A DNA stretch of 44,547 bases, taken from NCBI GenBank assembly GCA_001820725.1, contig MHQR01000037.1, positions 1 to 44,547 of the forward strand, read 5' to 3'. Position 1 is the stretch's first letter. The number at the start of each line of letters is the position of its first letter. A model generated the notes under the pieces. That model was not told where the DNA came from and did no database searches. It worked only from the letters and a program-made list of their open reading frames with translations. The translations under genes and the position numbers were made by a program. The DNA comes from Candidatus Sungbacteria bacterium RIFCSPLOWO2_01_FULL_54_21. GTDB taxonomy: Bacteria > Patescibacteriota > Minisyncoccia > Sungbacterales > HO2-52-23. Below are positions 10,159-18,913 of the stretch, in pieces.

Positions 10159-10527
10159 ATGCCCTATAAAATTCTCCTTATTGACGACGATCCGTTTATT
10201 GTAGAAATGTATGTTCTGAAGTTCAAGGACGAGCATTTTACTATTGAGGTCGCCAGCAACGGGGAAGACGGTGTGAAAAAAGCGAAATCATTCGCGCCAG
10301 ACGTCATTCTCCTTGATGTCGTCATGCCGGGCATTGACGGGTTTCAGACGCTCGAACTCCTGCGTAAGGAGGGCAACGCGCGTAAAATCATCATGCTCAC
10401 CAATCTAGGACAGAAAGAGGATGTTGAGCGCGGCATGAAGCTGGGCGCCGATGATTATATTGTGAAAGCGCATTTTACTCCGTCCGAAGTGGTCGCCAAA
10501 GTGCGTTCGGTTCTGGGCATCACCTAA
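10159..10527 (+). CDS. CheY-like response regulator receiver
   Basis: LLIDDDPFIVEMY ... PDVILLDVVMPGIDGFQTL ... KIIMLTNL ... GADDYIVK. Confidence 0.9.
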   Translation: MPYKILLIDDDPFIVEMYVLKFKDEHFTIEVASNGEDGVKKAKSFAPDVILLDVVMPGIDGFQTLELLRKEGNARKIIMLTNLGQKEDVERGMKLGADDYIVKAHFTPSEVVAKVRSVLGIT

Positions 10528-10529
10528 CT

Positions 10530-11603
10530 ATGGGCGCGGCAAATGCAAAACATGTCGTAGAAAATCTCCTGTCTACCGTCGTCAAGGAGAACGCGTCGGA
10601 TCTGCACATCACGGTGGGGCGGCATCCGGCCATACGCGTGGACGGCGGACTGGTGCCTTTGCTTAAGGAGGAGATCCTGACGCCCGATATGGCGCGCGAT
10701 TTCATCATGGCATTGCTCGATTCCCCCCAGCAGGAGCGGTTTCTGCGCGACAAGGAACTCGACCTCTCATATAATTTCCAGGATCGAGCGCGCTTCCGTG
10801 TCAATCTGTTCCACCAGAGGGGTTTTATGGGCGCGGCTTTGCGCCTGATTCCTGCCAAAATAAAGCAATTCGCTGATCTCAATCTGCCGCCGATTTTGGA
10901 GGAGTTTTCGCGCCGTCAGCAGGGGTTTTTCCTCGTCGTAGGCCCCACAGGCCACGGCAAGTCAACCACGCTCGCCGCGATGATTGACTATATCAACCGC
11001 ACGCGGGCCGACCACATCATTACGATCGAAGACCCTATTGAATACCTGTTCGCGTCCGACCGCTCCATCATTGACCAGCGTGAAATTGGCATTGACACCA
11101 GCGACTTTGCCAAGGCACTGCGTTCCATGTTCCGCGAAGACGTGGATGTCGCCATGGTAGGGGAGATGCGCGACAGCGAGACGATTGCCACTGCGGTTAC
11201 GGCGGCGGAAACCGGACATCTCATCCTTTCCACCCTGCACACCAACAATGCGGCGCAGACCATTGATCGCATTATAGATACGTTCCCTTCGGGCCAGCAG
11301 AGCCAGATACGCGCGCAACTTGCCTCCACGCTCATCGGCATTGTGTCCCAGCGCTTGGTGCCGCGTGTAACGGGCGGGCTGGTGCCGGCCATCGAGGTCA
11401 TGATCGCCAATCCTGCCATCCGCAACCTCATCCGCGAAAACAAGGCGCACGAACTGGATATGGTGATCGAGACCAGTTCGGAAGAGGGCATGATCAGCTT
11501 GAATCGCTCGCTGGTCGCTCTCGTTCGGAAAGGCGAGGTAAGCTTGGAGAATGCTCTGCTGTATTCTCTCAATCCCGGAGAATTACAGACGCTACTGAGA
11601 TAG
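10530..11603 (+). CDS. pilT: type IV pilus retraction ATPase PilT
   Basis: GPTGHGKSTTLAAMIDYIN, VGEMRDSETIATAVTAAETGHLILSTLHTNNAAQTIDRIID. Confidence 0.95.
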   Translation: MGAANAKHVVENLLSTVVKENASDLHITVGRHPAIRVDGGLVPLLKEEILTPDMARDFIMALLDSPQQERFLRDKELDLSYNFQDRARFRVNLFHQRGFMGAALRLIPAKIKQFADLNLPPILEEFSRRQQGFFLVVGPTGHGKSTTLAAMIDYINRTRADHIITIEDPIEYLFASDRSIIDQREIGIDTSDFAKALRSMFREDVDVAMVGEMRDSETIATAVTAAETGHLILSTLHTNNAAQTIDRIIDTFPSGQQSQIRAQLASTLIGIVSQRLVPRVTGGLVPAIEVMIANPAIRNLIRENKAHELDMVIETSSEEGMISLNRSLVALVRKGEVSLENALLYSLNPGELQTLLR

Positions 11604-11639
11604 AAAGGTATAGGAGCCAGGGTATTAGGGTATAGTTTT

Positions 11640-11671
11640 CTAAACCCTAAACCCTAAACCCTAAACCCTAA
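11640..11671 (+). repeat. (CTAAACC)4 CTAA microsatellite, telomere-like heptamer
   Basis: Exact four-copy tandem array just upstream of pilC. Confidence 0.95.
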
Positions 11672-11675
11672 TGAA

Positions 11676-12881
11676 GTGCCAACCTTTCAATACAAAGCGC
11701 GTACGCCGGAAGGCGAGGTGCGCAACGGCCTGGTAACCGCTTCTTCCGAAGAAGCAGCGCTCGATGCGCTCCAGCAAAACAAGCTGACCGTGATTGCGGT
11801 GCGCGAGACCGCGCCACCATCGCTCTTGGCGCGCAATATCTTTGGCGCGCGCGTTAAGTACAAGGACATTGTCATATTCTCGCGTCAGCTCGCCACGCTG
11901 TTCGAGGCGCGGATTCCGGTGGTGGAAGCGCTCAAAACGCTCATGAGCGAGGCGGAAAAGCCCGCCTTGCGGCAGGTGATCGCCGGCATTCTGGATGACG
12001 TCGCGGGCGGCATGTCGCTTTCCCAGTCCATGGGCAAGCGGCCGGAGGCGTTTTCCTCTTTTTATGTGAATCTCGTCCTATCCGGAGAAGAATCAGGGAA
12101 GCTGCAGGAAATTTTTACCTATCTTGCCGATTATATGGAACGTTCATACTACTTGGCGTCCAAAGCCCGGAACGCAATGATCTACCCGGCGTTCGTCCTA
12201 CTCGCGTTTACCGGCGTCTTGATCGTCATGCTCGTCGTGGTGTTTCCGCGTCTCATCAGCATTTTCGAGGAAACGGGCCAGAAAGTGCCTATTTACACAC
12301 AGGCCATCATCTTTTTGTCCCTGTTTTTGCGCCGATGGGGCTTGCTGTTCCTCCTGTTTCTCATCGGCGTCGGCGTCATGCTGTGGCGCTGGTCGGCAAC
12401 ACCCCCAGGAAAACTATTTTTCCACCGCCTGCAGGTATCCGTGCCGATCATCGGCCAGCTCTACCGCAAGCTATTCATGGCGCGCCTCACAGACAACCTC
12501 CAGACACTCATCATGGGCGGGATTCCCATTGTCCGCGCGCTCACGATCACGGGCGATGTCGTGGGAAATGTGGTCTATCAGCACGCCATCGAGCGCGCGA
12601 TAGAGTCGGTAAAAGGGGGCAGTACGATTTCGGCGGCTTTCGAGCAAACGCCTGAAATACCGCCGTTGGTGACCCAGATGATCAGGATAGGGGAGACGTC
12701 CGGGCGTCTGGACTCTATTTTGGGATCGGTTTCCAAGTTCTACCGCCGGGAAGTGGACAGCGTGCTGGAGAACATCGTGGCACTCATCGAGCCGGCCCTC
12801 ATCATTTTCCTCGGTGTCGGCATAGGCGCTCTGGTCGCCTCGGTGCTGGTACCTCTCTATAATCTGGTGGGCGCCATCTGA
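11676..12881 (+). CDS. pilC: type IV pilus inner membrane platform protein PilC
   Basis: T2SSF domains: FSRQLATLFEARIPVVEALKTL..., RIGETSGRLDSILGSVSKFYRREVDSVLENIVALIEP. Confidence 0.95.
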   Translation: MPTFQYKARTPEGEVRNGLVTASSEEAALDALQQNKLTVIAVRETAPPSLLARNIFGARVKYKDIVIFSRQLATLFEARIPVVEALKTLMSEAEKPALRQVIAGILDDVAGGMSLSQSMGKRPEAFSSFYVNLVLSGEESGKLQEIFTYLADYMERSYYLASKARNAMIYPAFVLLAFTGVLIVMLVVVFPRLISIFEETGQKVPIYTQAIIFLSLFLRRWGLLFLLFLIGVGVMLWRWSATPPGKLFFHRLQVSVPIIGQLYRKLFMARLTDNLQTLIMGGIPIVRALTITGDVVGNVVYQHAIERAIESVKGGSTISAAFEQTPEIPPLVTQMIRIGETSGRLDSILGSVSKFYRREVDSVLENIVALIEPALIIFLGVGIGALVASVLVPLYNLVGAI

Positions 12882-12959
12882 CGTTCCGGTGCCGATATTG
12901 CCTGCCGCAGTTGCCGAACCATACCTTTGTCTCGCCGCTGATATTGCAATCACGGCAGA

Positions 12960-12986
12960 GGAATTTGAAACAGTGTTTCAAATTCC
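12960..12986. terminator. perfect 12-bp stem hairpin downstream of pilC
   Basis: GGAATTTGAAAC AGT GTTTCAAATTCC; no poly-T tract, so terminator role uncertain. Confidence 0.45.
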
Positions 12987-13121
12987 CACAGGTGCTGTGC
13001 TCAGCAACATCAGGCAATTTCGGGAGCGGTACTGTGGATAACTGGGTGTGGTGCCGTTCGCTGTATCGGGTAAAATAGAGGTGGTCATCACTTAGCCGTC
13101 ATTATTTACTTTATTCTTTTT

Positions 13122-13646
13122 ATGAAGAGAAAAAGCGGTATCCTGGGTTTTACCCTGATCGAGCTTTTGGTAGTCATCGCGATCATCGGCGTGCTGGCAA
13201 GTATTGTGCTTGCATCCCTCAATAGCGCCCGGCGCAAATCGCGCGACGCGCGCCGCATCACGGATCTCAAGCAGATACAATTAGCGCTTGAGCTCTACTT
13301 TGATGCGCAGTCGCCTCCGCAGTACCCTGCGGCAACGGATCCGGCGACCACGTGCACGGTGACCCTCGCAAACGGGCTTGAAGTGCTGGCCACGGGCGGC
13401 TATATTCCGCAAATACCTCGTGACCCACAGGGCGGATGCTACCGATATGCTTCCAATTCAGCATCGCCGCGCACCACCTATCACTTGGGCGCTACTTTGG
13501 AAGAGTCCACCAACCCCGCGTTGAACTCGGATAAAGATTGCGATTCCACGGACAACAGTCCCGTCTGCACAACGGGTGTGACATATGGCGGTTCAGGTGC
13601 GCCTTTTGATGGTGCGACCGGAGCGGTCTACGACATCATTCCCTAG
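13122..13646 (+). CDS. type IV prepilin (GspG-like), candidate major pilin
   Basis: LG|FTLIELLVVIAIIGVLASIVLASLNSARRKSRDARRITDLKQIQLALELYF. Confidence 0.9.
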   Translation: MKRKSGILGFTLIELLVVIAIIGVLASIVLASLNSARRKSRDARRITDLKQIQLALELYFDAQSPPQYPAATDPATTCTVTLANGLEVLATGGYIPQIPRDPQGGCYRYASNSASPRTTYHLGATLEESTNPALNSDKDCDSTDNSPVCTTGVTYGGSGAPFDGATGAVYDIIP

Positions 13647-13667
13647 TCGCACTCGACATCATGCGAT

Positions 13668-13706
13668 GAATGACGATGACACTTGTCGGTCATCGTCATT
13701 CTTTTT
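13668..13706 (+). terminator. intrinsic terminator after pilin gene
   Basis: GAATGACGATGAC-acttgtcg-GTCATCGTCATTC-TTTTT, 13-bp perfect stem. Confidence 0.9.
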
Positions 13707-13717
13707 AGCGATTCTTT

Positions 13718-14509
13718 ATGACCTTTCTCATTGTCGGTTTTTTATTTGTGATTGGTCTTGTGATCGGCAGTTTTCTCAATGTCGTCATTCTGCGCGGCGA
13801 GCGGGGTGAGGGATTGGGCGGCAGGTCGCGGTGTATGGCCTGCGGCCGAATACTCGGCATCAGCGAGCTTGTGCCGGTGGCAAGCTTCATATTTCAGCAT
13901 GGCAGGTGCCGCGGGTGCAGGGAGCGATTCTCTGTGCAGTATCCGCTGGTGGAATTGGGTACGGCGCTCGCGTTTGCTGGTATCGCGTGGTTTTTTGTCC
14001 CCGTGCTCATGGGGGGAGGAACCGCAATATCGGCACAGGCGCTGTTGAATCTCGGTGTGCTACTGCTCGCGGCATGCGCCGCGATTGTTATCTTTGTCGC
14101 TGACTTCCGGTTTCAGATCATTCCCGTTGGCGCGGTGATTGTCCTTGGGCTTGCGGGTATCGTCGTAACGCTTGGTCGTAACACTCTCCTGGGGGATCTT
14201 GCCGCAGTAATCGGATGCTCCTTGTTTTTCTTTTTACTCTCATACGTCTCGGGTGGCCGATGGATGGGGAATGGGGACTGGATGCTCGTATTCGCGACCT
14301 CACTCGTCATCGGATTCCCGTCATCCATCGCGGCGTTCCTCTTTTCGTTTTGGCTTGGCAGTATTGTTGGGCTTACACTCTTGGCGCTCGGGAAAAAGAG
14401 TTTGCAGAGCCGCATCCCGTTCGGCCCTTTTATTCTCGCGGGCGCTCTCCTTGCATGGAGGTATGCCGACGCATTCTTTGCGTACACGGGGCTTTCTTTG
14501 CTCTTGTGA
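13718..14509 (+). CDS. pilD: prepilin peptidase / N-methyltransferase PilD
   Basis: GSFLNVVILR..., CMACGR...CRGCRERFSVQYPLVELGTAL, multiple TMs. Confidence 0.9.
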   Translation: MTFLIVGFLFVIGLVIGSFLNVVILRGERGEGLGGRSRCMACGRILGISELVPVASFIFQHGRCRGCRERFSVQYPLVELGTALAFAGIAWFFVPVLMGGGTAISAQALLNLGVLLLAACAAIVIFVADFRFQIIPVGAVIVLGLAGIVVTLGRNTLLGDLAAVIGCSLFFFLLSYVSGGRWMGNGDWMLVFATSLVIGFPSSIAAFLFSFWLGSIVGLTLLALGKKSLQSRIPFGPFILAGALLAWRYADAFFAYTGLSLLL

Positions 14510-14526
14510 AGAGGTATAATAATGGC

Positions 14527-15162
14527 ATGCGTTTATCTGTCAATTTCGGCAATCGTCTCGCGGGGGACACACGCGTGGGACAAGGGCGAGAGACGGGGTT
14601 CACGATGGTGGAGGTGGTCGTCATGATGTCCATCGTGACAATTATCAGTGGCATCGTGCTCGTTAGTTTTACCGGCCTTCATGAAGGAGCGGCGATCAAC
14701 CGCTCCGCGCGCGAGCTAGCGCTTGCGGTCAGGCGCGCCCAGAACATGTCGCTTGCCGTGACGCAAATCGACACCCCTCTCGCAGGGCCGCGCATTCCGC
14801 CGGCCATAGGCATGCGATTCGCGCAGGACGCGCAGACCTATGTATCTTTCGGGGACTTCAATCGGGATAATCGCTATGGCAACGAATTGCCGGAAGACGA
14901 GCGGGATGTGCGGGTCGTCACCGATGCCGTATTCGAAGGCAATGTGAAAATTAAGTCAGTCGCGTATTATGACGCGTTCAATCAGCGCCAGGCGATACCC
15001 GTCCTGCATGTTATCTTTGCGGCGCCTGAAGCCGCGGTGACGATTGCCGGAGCTGACGGCGCGCCGCTCGGCGACCTGGCGGAGATAGAACTCGTCACGG
15101 CATCGGGCCAGCTGACCAAGAGAATCCTAGTGCGGACAAGCGGACAAGTAAGCATCAGGTAA
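14527..15162 (+). CDS. pseudopilin (GspH/FimT-like)
   Basis: ETG|FTMVEVVVMMSIVTIISGIVLVSFTG; TATAAT 6 nt before ATG. Confidence 0.8.
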   Translation: MRLSVNFGNRLAGDTRVGQGRETGFTMVEVVVMMSIVTIISGIVLVSFTGLHEGAAINRSARELALAVRRAQNMSLAVTQIDTPLAGPRIPPAIGMRFAQDAQTYVSFGDFNRDNRYGNELPEDERDVRVVTDAVFEGNVKIKSVAYYDAFNQRQAIPVLHVIFAAPEAAVTIAGADGAPLGDLAEIELVTASGQLTKRILVRTSGQVSIR

Positions 15163-15226
15163 CAATGACTATGACCATGGCGATGGACCTGTCGTATCGT
15201 CATTTGTCATTGTCATGGCCACAGGT

Positions 15227-15820
15227 ATGATAAGATTTCAATCGGGCTTTACGCTTCTCGAGACCGTCGTGGCGCTCGCCGTCATTCTGGCCGCCGTGGT
15301 TGGGCCGGTGTCCCTCATCACGCGCGGGCTCTTCACTTTTTCTTTTTCAAAAAATAAAGTCATCGCTTCCAATCTGGCGCAGGAGGGGTTGGAGATCGTG
15401 CGCCTGGTGCGGGAAAACAACGTCGCGTGCGACACGCAAAACGGGCCAGCCACGTGGCAATGGAATCGGGATCCGGAAGGCGGGATACTGACACGGGTGC
15501 GCGCCGGCGTGGATATGGAGTCCTTTACCACGATCTCGTGCGGCACTGCGATCATTTCCACACCGCGCCTTTCGGTATCATGCTCCGGACCCTTGCTCTA
15601 TGAAAACGATCCCCTTCTGGACAATTATGGCATGTACGGATATAGAAGCGGCATTCAGACGGCTTTTTCGCGGTGTATTGATATTACGTCGCCGCCCGAT
15701 GCGCACGATAGCGACATTCCCGCATCGGCCCAGATGGATGTTATCTCAACCGTTACTTGGAACGAACGGGGGGTCGAGCGAAGGGTTGTATTAAGGGAGC
15801 GCCTGTATGATTGGAGGTAA
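15227..15820 (+). CDS. minor pseudopilin (PilV/GspI-like)
   Basis: SG|FTLLETVVALAVILAAVVGPVSLITRGL; alternative start 15215. Confidence 0.8.
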   Translation: MIRFQSGFTLLETVVALAVILAAVVGPVSLITRGLFTFSFSKNKVIASNLAQEGLEIVRLVRENNVACDTQNGPATWQWNRDPEGGILTRVRAGVDMESFTTISCGTAIISTPRLSVSCSGPLLYENDPLLDNYGMYGYRSGIQTAFSRCIDITSPPDAHDSDIPASAQMDVISTVTWNERGVERRVVLRERLYDWR

Positions 15821-16337
15821 CCGCGGATTCACCTTATTGGAAATGATCATCTCGATCGGGATATTTTCCACGATCGTCATTGCCTCGATCGGCATCACCA
15901 TCGGTATTTCCAATGCCCAGATCAAGGCCTCAAGCGTGCAGGCGGCACAGGACAATATTCGCTTTAGCGTGGAGCTCATGACCAAGGAGATGCGCACGGG
16001 CTCCCAGTACGAGCTGTCGCATTTGTGCGCGGGAACATCCGGAGAAGAGATCAGGTTTGTGGCGTCGAGCGGCACGTCACGCGTGTATTATCGGTCTGGT
16101 GCGTCCCTCATGCGGCTGGTGGACAGCACGAATTGCAGTACGGCCAAACCCCTGATGAGCGAAGAAGTGGGCGTCGAAAGTTTGCGGTTCAGGATAGGAG
16201 GCGCTACGCCAGGCGCTACAGACGGACAGCCGTGGGTAATGGTGTCGCTCTCTATACGCTCGCGGGGCTCAAAGCCCGTGCTGGATTCGCAGATGGATTT
16301 ACAGACCATGGTGGTGCAGAGGTTTAGAGATCAATAA
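15807..16337 (+). CDS. minor pseudopilin (PilW/GspJ-like)
   Basis: RG|FTLLEMIISIGIFSTIVIASIGITIG. Confidence 0.8.
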   Translation: MIGGNRGFTLLEMIISIGIFSTIVIASIGITIGISNAQIKASSVQAAQDNIRFSVELMTKEMRTGSQYELSHLCAGTSGEEIRFVASSGTSRVYYRSGASLMRLVDSTNCSTAKPLMSEEVGVESLRFRIGGATPGATDGQPWVMVSLSIRSRGSKPVLDSQMDLQTMVVQRFRDQ

Positions 16338-16351
16338 AAAGATAATCACCA

Positions 16352-16834
16352 ATGACCAACTCCGAATCCCGAAGAAATCTCCAAACCGCAACACCCATTG
16401 AGAGATTTTTGCATTGGGTATTTCTTCGGGATTCTGATTTGGGGGTTTGGGTTTACCAAAAGCAAGGCATTACGCTTCTCCTCGTGGTGGTCCTGCTGTC
16501 CGCCATTCTCTCGATCAGCATCGGGATTTTCAACGTGGTGTACGGCGAATTCAGGATTTCCGGCGAAGTCGCGGATTCGTTCCGCGCACTGTACGCCGCA
16601 GACGAGGGTATCGAACGCACGCTCTATCGCGATCGGCAGGACAATGCGATTTGTACGGTGATTCAGGGCGTTGATTGTTTTGTTGCAGTAGATGTTCCGG
16701 TGCGTTCGGGCGGACAGTACAGCGTGCGCGTGTCAAAAGAAGGGGGCGTAACCGCCGTGGTGGTCGCGGGACAGAATCGCGAGGGCGCCAATGCGGCGCG
16801 CATCGTAAAGCGCGGATTTCAGGTTAGGTACTGA
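16352..16834 (+). CDS. minor pseudopilin (PilX/GspK-like)
   Basis: QG|ITLLLVVVLLSAILSISIGIFNVVYGEFRISGEVADSFRALYAADEGIE; first ~35 codons lie in repeat-like sequence, true start may be downstream. Confidence 0.65.
   Translation: MTNSESRRNLQTATPIERFLHWVFLRDSDLGVWVYQKQGITLLLVVVLLSAILSISIGIFNVVYGEFRISGEVADSFRALYAADEGIERTLYRDRQDNAICTVIQGVDCFVAVDVPVRSGGQYSVRVSKEGGVTAVVVAGQNREGANAARIVKRGFQVRY
16364..16434. repeat. 15-bp perfect inverted repeat GAATCCCGAAGAAAT / ATTTCTTCGGGATTC
   Basis: Arms 16364-16378 and 16420-16434. Confidence 0.9.
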
Positions 16835-16840
16835 TAGGAT

Positions 16841-18619
16841 ATGCGATTTTCCGAACTAGCACATTATCTGGAACGACTGGAAGCAACGGCTTCGCGCAAC
16901 GATATGACGAAAATCCTTGCCGAGGTGTATGCCAAAGCCGGGCATGACGAGACGGACAAACTATCATATCTTCTGCTCGGAGAGTTGACGCCTTCGTACC
17001 GGGGCGTTGATTTCCAGATTGCCGAGAAGATGATGATACAGATACTCGCATCAGCGTATGAGATGTCCGCGGCCCGCGTGCTGAACCAATTTCGCCGCAA
17101 AGGGGATCTGGGAGACCTTGCCTACGAACTCGCCGAATCAGCCGGCAAAAACAGCAGTAGTTTAAATGTTGAAGACGTGTATGACCGTCTGCGCGCGGTT
17201 GCCGAGGACGCGGGCACGGGAAGCCAGGAGCGCAAGAAACGGGCAATGGCGGATATTCTGCAGGCGCTTGATCGTACGTCGGCAAAGTATGTCGCGCGCA
17301 TTCCGGTGGGGAAAATGCGGCTTGGATTTTCCGAAGCAACGATTTTGGACGCGCTCTCCCTCATGCTCAAGGGCGACAAATCCGCGCGTCCGGCGATTGA
17401 GCGCGCGTACAACGTAATGGCCGACATCGGCGCCATTGCAAAACGGGTGAAAAAAGGAGGACTCGCGTCGCTCTCTCGTCTCCATGCAGAACCCGGCACG
17501 CCCATCAGGCCGTCGCTTGCCGAGCGCGTCAGCCATGTTGCCGACGCCATGAAAAAGGCGGGCCCGGAAGTCGGCTTGGAGGAAAAGCTTGATGGTCTGC
17601 GCATGCAAGTGCATGTATGGCATGAAGTCAGCGAGCGGCGCGTCTCGCTTTTTTCGCGGAATTTGGAAAATACGACGGCGATGTTCCCCGAAATCGTCGC
17701 GGCGGCGCGCCGCTTAAAAGTAAAAAGCATCATCCTTGACGGCGAGGCGATTGGCTATTATCCCAAGACCGGCACGTTCGCTCCGTTTCAGGAGACGGTT
17801 CAGCGTAAACGCAAACACGATGTCGCCGCATTTGCCGAAAAACTGCCCTTGAGCATTTTTGTTTTTGACCTCCTTTATCTGGACGGGAAGTCCTTGCTTG
17901 ATCGGCCGTTTCGCGAGCGCCGTGCCATGCTTGAGCGCACGTTGCCCCGCGAGGACGACACCGTGCGGCTGACGACTTTTGAAGTAACACAGGACCCGGC
18001 GCGCGTAGGAGAGGCGCTTGCAGAAAGCGTTGGCAAGGGACTTGAGGGTCTGGTCGCAAAGAATCTTGACGCGCCGTATCAGCCCGGTAGTCGCGGCTTT
18101 CACTGGGTCAAGCTCAAGGCGACCACCGCGGCTCTGGGCAATCTGCGCGGCGGCGGCATAAAAGGCCTGCCCGACACCATTGACTGCATCGTGATGGGCG
18201 CCTATCGGGGCAGGGGAAAGCGGGCGGCCTTTGGCGTGGGCGGGTTTTTGCTGGGCGTCCGCGGCAAAGACGGACGGTACTTTTCTCTCTCGCGCCTGGG
18301 CACCGGACTTTCCGACGATAATTTTCGCGAGGCGCACCGTAGGGTGCGGATGCTGTCAGTAAAAGAGCAACCAAAGGAGTATGCAGTGGAAAAAGAAACC
18401 GCGCCCCACATTTGGCTCAAGCCCTCGCTTGTGGTAGAGATATTGGCAGACGAGATTACGCTTTCTCCCCGTCATACGGCAGGGAAGAAAGGCGCCGACG
18501 GGAAAGGATACTCCCTGCGTTTCCCGCGCTTGGTGCGTTTCCGCGATGACAAAAAAGCGCAGGATGCAACCACAGACGAAGAAGTGGCAAAAATGTTTAA
18601 GATGCAGAAAAAGACGTGA
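16841..18619 (+). CDS. ATP-dependent DNA ligase (archaeal/eukaryal-type)
   Basis: KxDG motif EEKLDGLRMQVH; SIILDGEAIGYYPKTGTFAPFQETVQRKRKHDV; C-terminal OB motif PSLVVEILADEITLSPRHTAG. Confidence 0.92.
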   Translation: MRFSELAHYLERLEATASRNDMTKILAEVYAKAGHDETDKLSYLLLGELTPSYRGVDFQIAEKMMIQILASAYEMSAARVLNQFRRKGDLGDLAYELAESAGKNSSSLNVEDVYDRLRAVAEDAGTGSQERKKRAMADILQALDRTSAKYVARIPVGKMRLGFSEATILDALSLMLKGDKSARPAIERAYNVMADIGAIAKRVKKGGLASLSRLHAEPGTPIRPSLAERVSHVADAMKKAGPEVGLEEKLDGLRMQVHVWHEVSERRVSLFSRNLENTTAMFPEIVAAARRLKVKSIILDGEAIGYYPKTGTFAPFQETVQRKRKHDVAAFAEKLPLSIFVFDLLYLDGKSLLDRPFRERRAMLERTLPREDDTVRLTTFEVTQDPARVGEALAESVGKGLEGLVAKNLDAPYQPGSRGFHWVKLKATTAALGNLRGGGIKGLPDTIDCIVMGAYRGRGKRAAFGVGGFLLGVRGKDGRYFSLSRLGTGLSDDNFREAHRRVRMLSVKEQPKEYAVEKETAPHIWLKPSLVVEILADEITLSPRHTAGKKGADGKGYSLRFPRLVRFRDDKKAQDATTDEEVAKMFKMQKKT

Positions 18620-18909
18620 TTTCCAAGAAAGACGTACACCACATTGCGCATCTGGCGCGCCTCGCGCTGACGCCGGAGGAAGAAGATCGGTTCGTGGGAG
18701 AACTCTCTTCAATTTTGGGATTTGTGGAGGCATTGAATGAAGCCGACACCGAGGGCATTGTGCCGATGACCGGCGGCACCACGCTTGAAAATGTCATGCG
18801 TGATGATGCGGTCGTTGACACTGTGCTTGAAGGCAAGCGCGAGCAACTGCTCTCTGCGGCGCCGGAGCGGCGCGAAGGATGGGTAAAAGCAAAAAAAGTT
18901 TTTGACTAA
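18616..18909 (+). CDS. gatC: Asp/Glu-tRNA amidotransferase subunit C
   Basis: HHIAHLARLALTPEEEDRFVGELSSILGFVEALNEADTEGIVPM. Confidence 0.95.
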   Translation: MISKKDVHHIAHLARLALTPEEEDRFVGELSSILGFVEALNEADTEGIVPMTGGTTLENVMRDDAVVDTVLEGKREQLLSAAPERREGWVKAKKVFD

Positions 18910-18913
18910 CCAT

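Noticed and set aside
11640-11671. True telomere or linear chromosome end
   Set aside because: Only four heptamers, internal to a pilus operon with genes on both sides; treated as a microsatellite.
14215-14526. N-terminal extension of the GspH-like ORF (start 14215)
   Set aside because: Overlaps pilD in another frame; real start at 14527 supported by TATAAT and the prepilin leader.
15163-15214. Terminator between pseudopilin genes (CAATGAC...GTCATTG)
   Set aside because: Short imperfect stem with a long loop and no T-tract; insufficient support.
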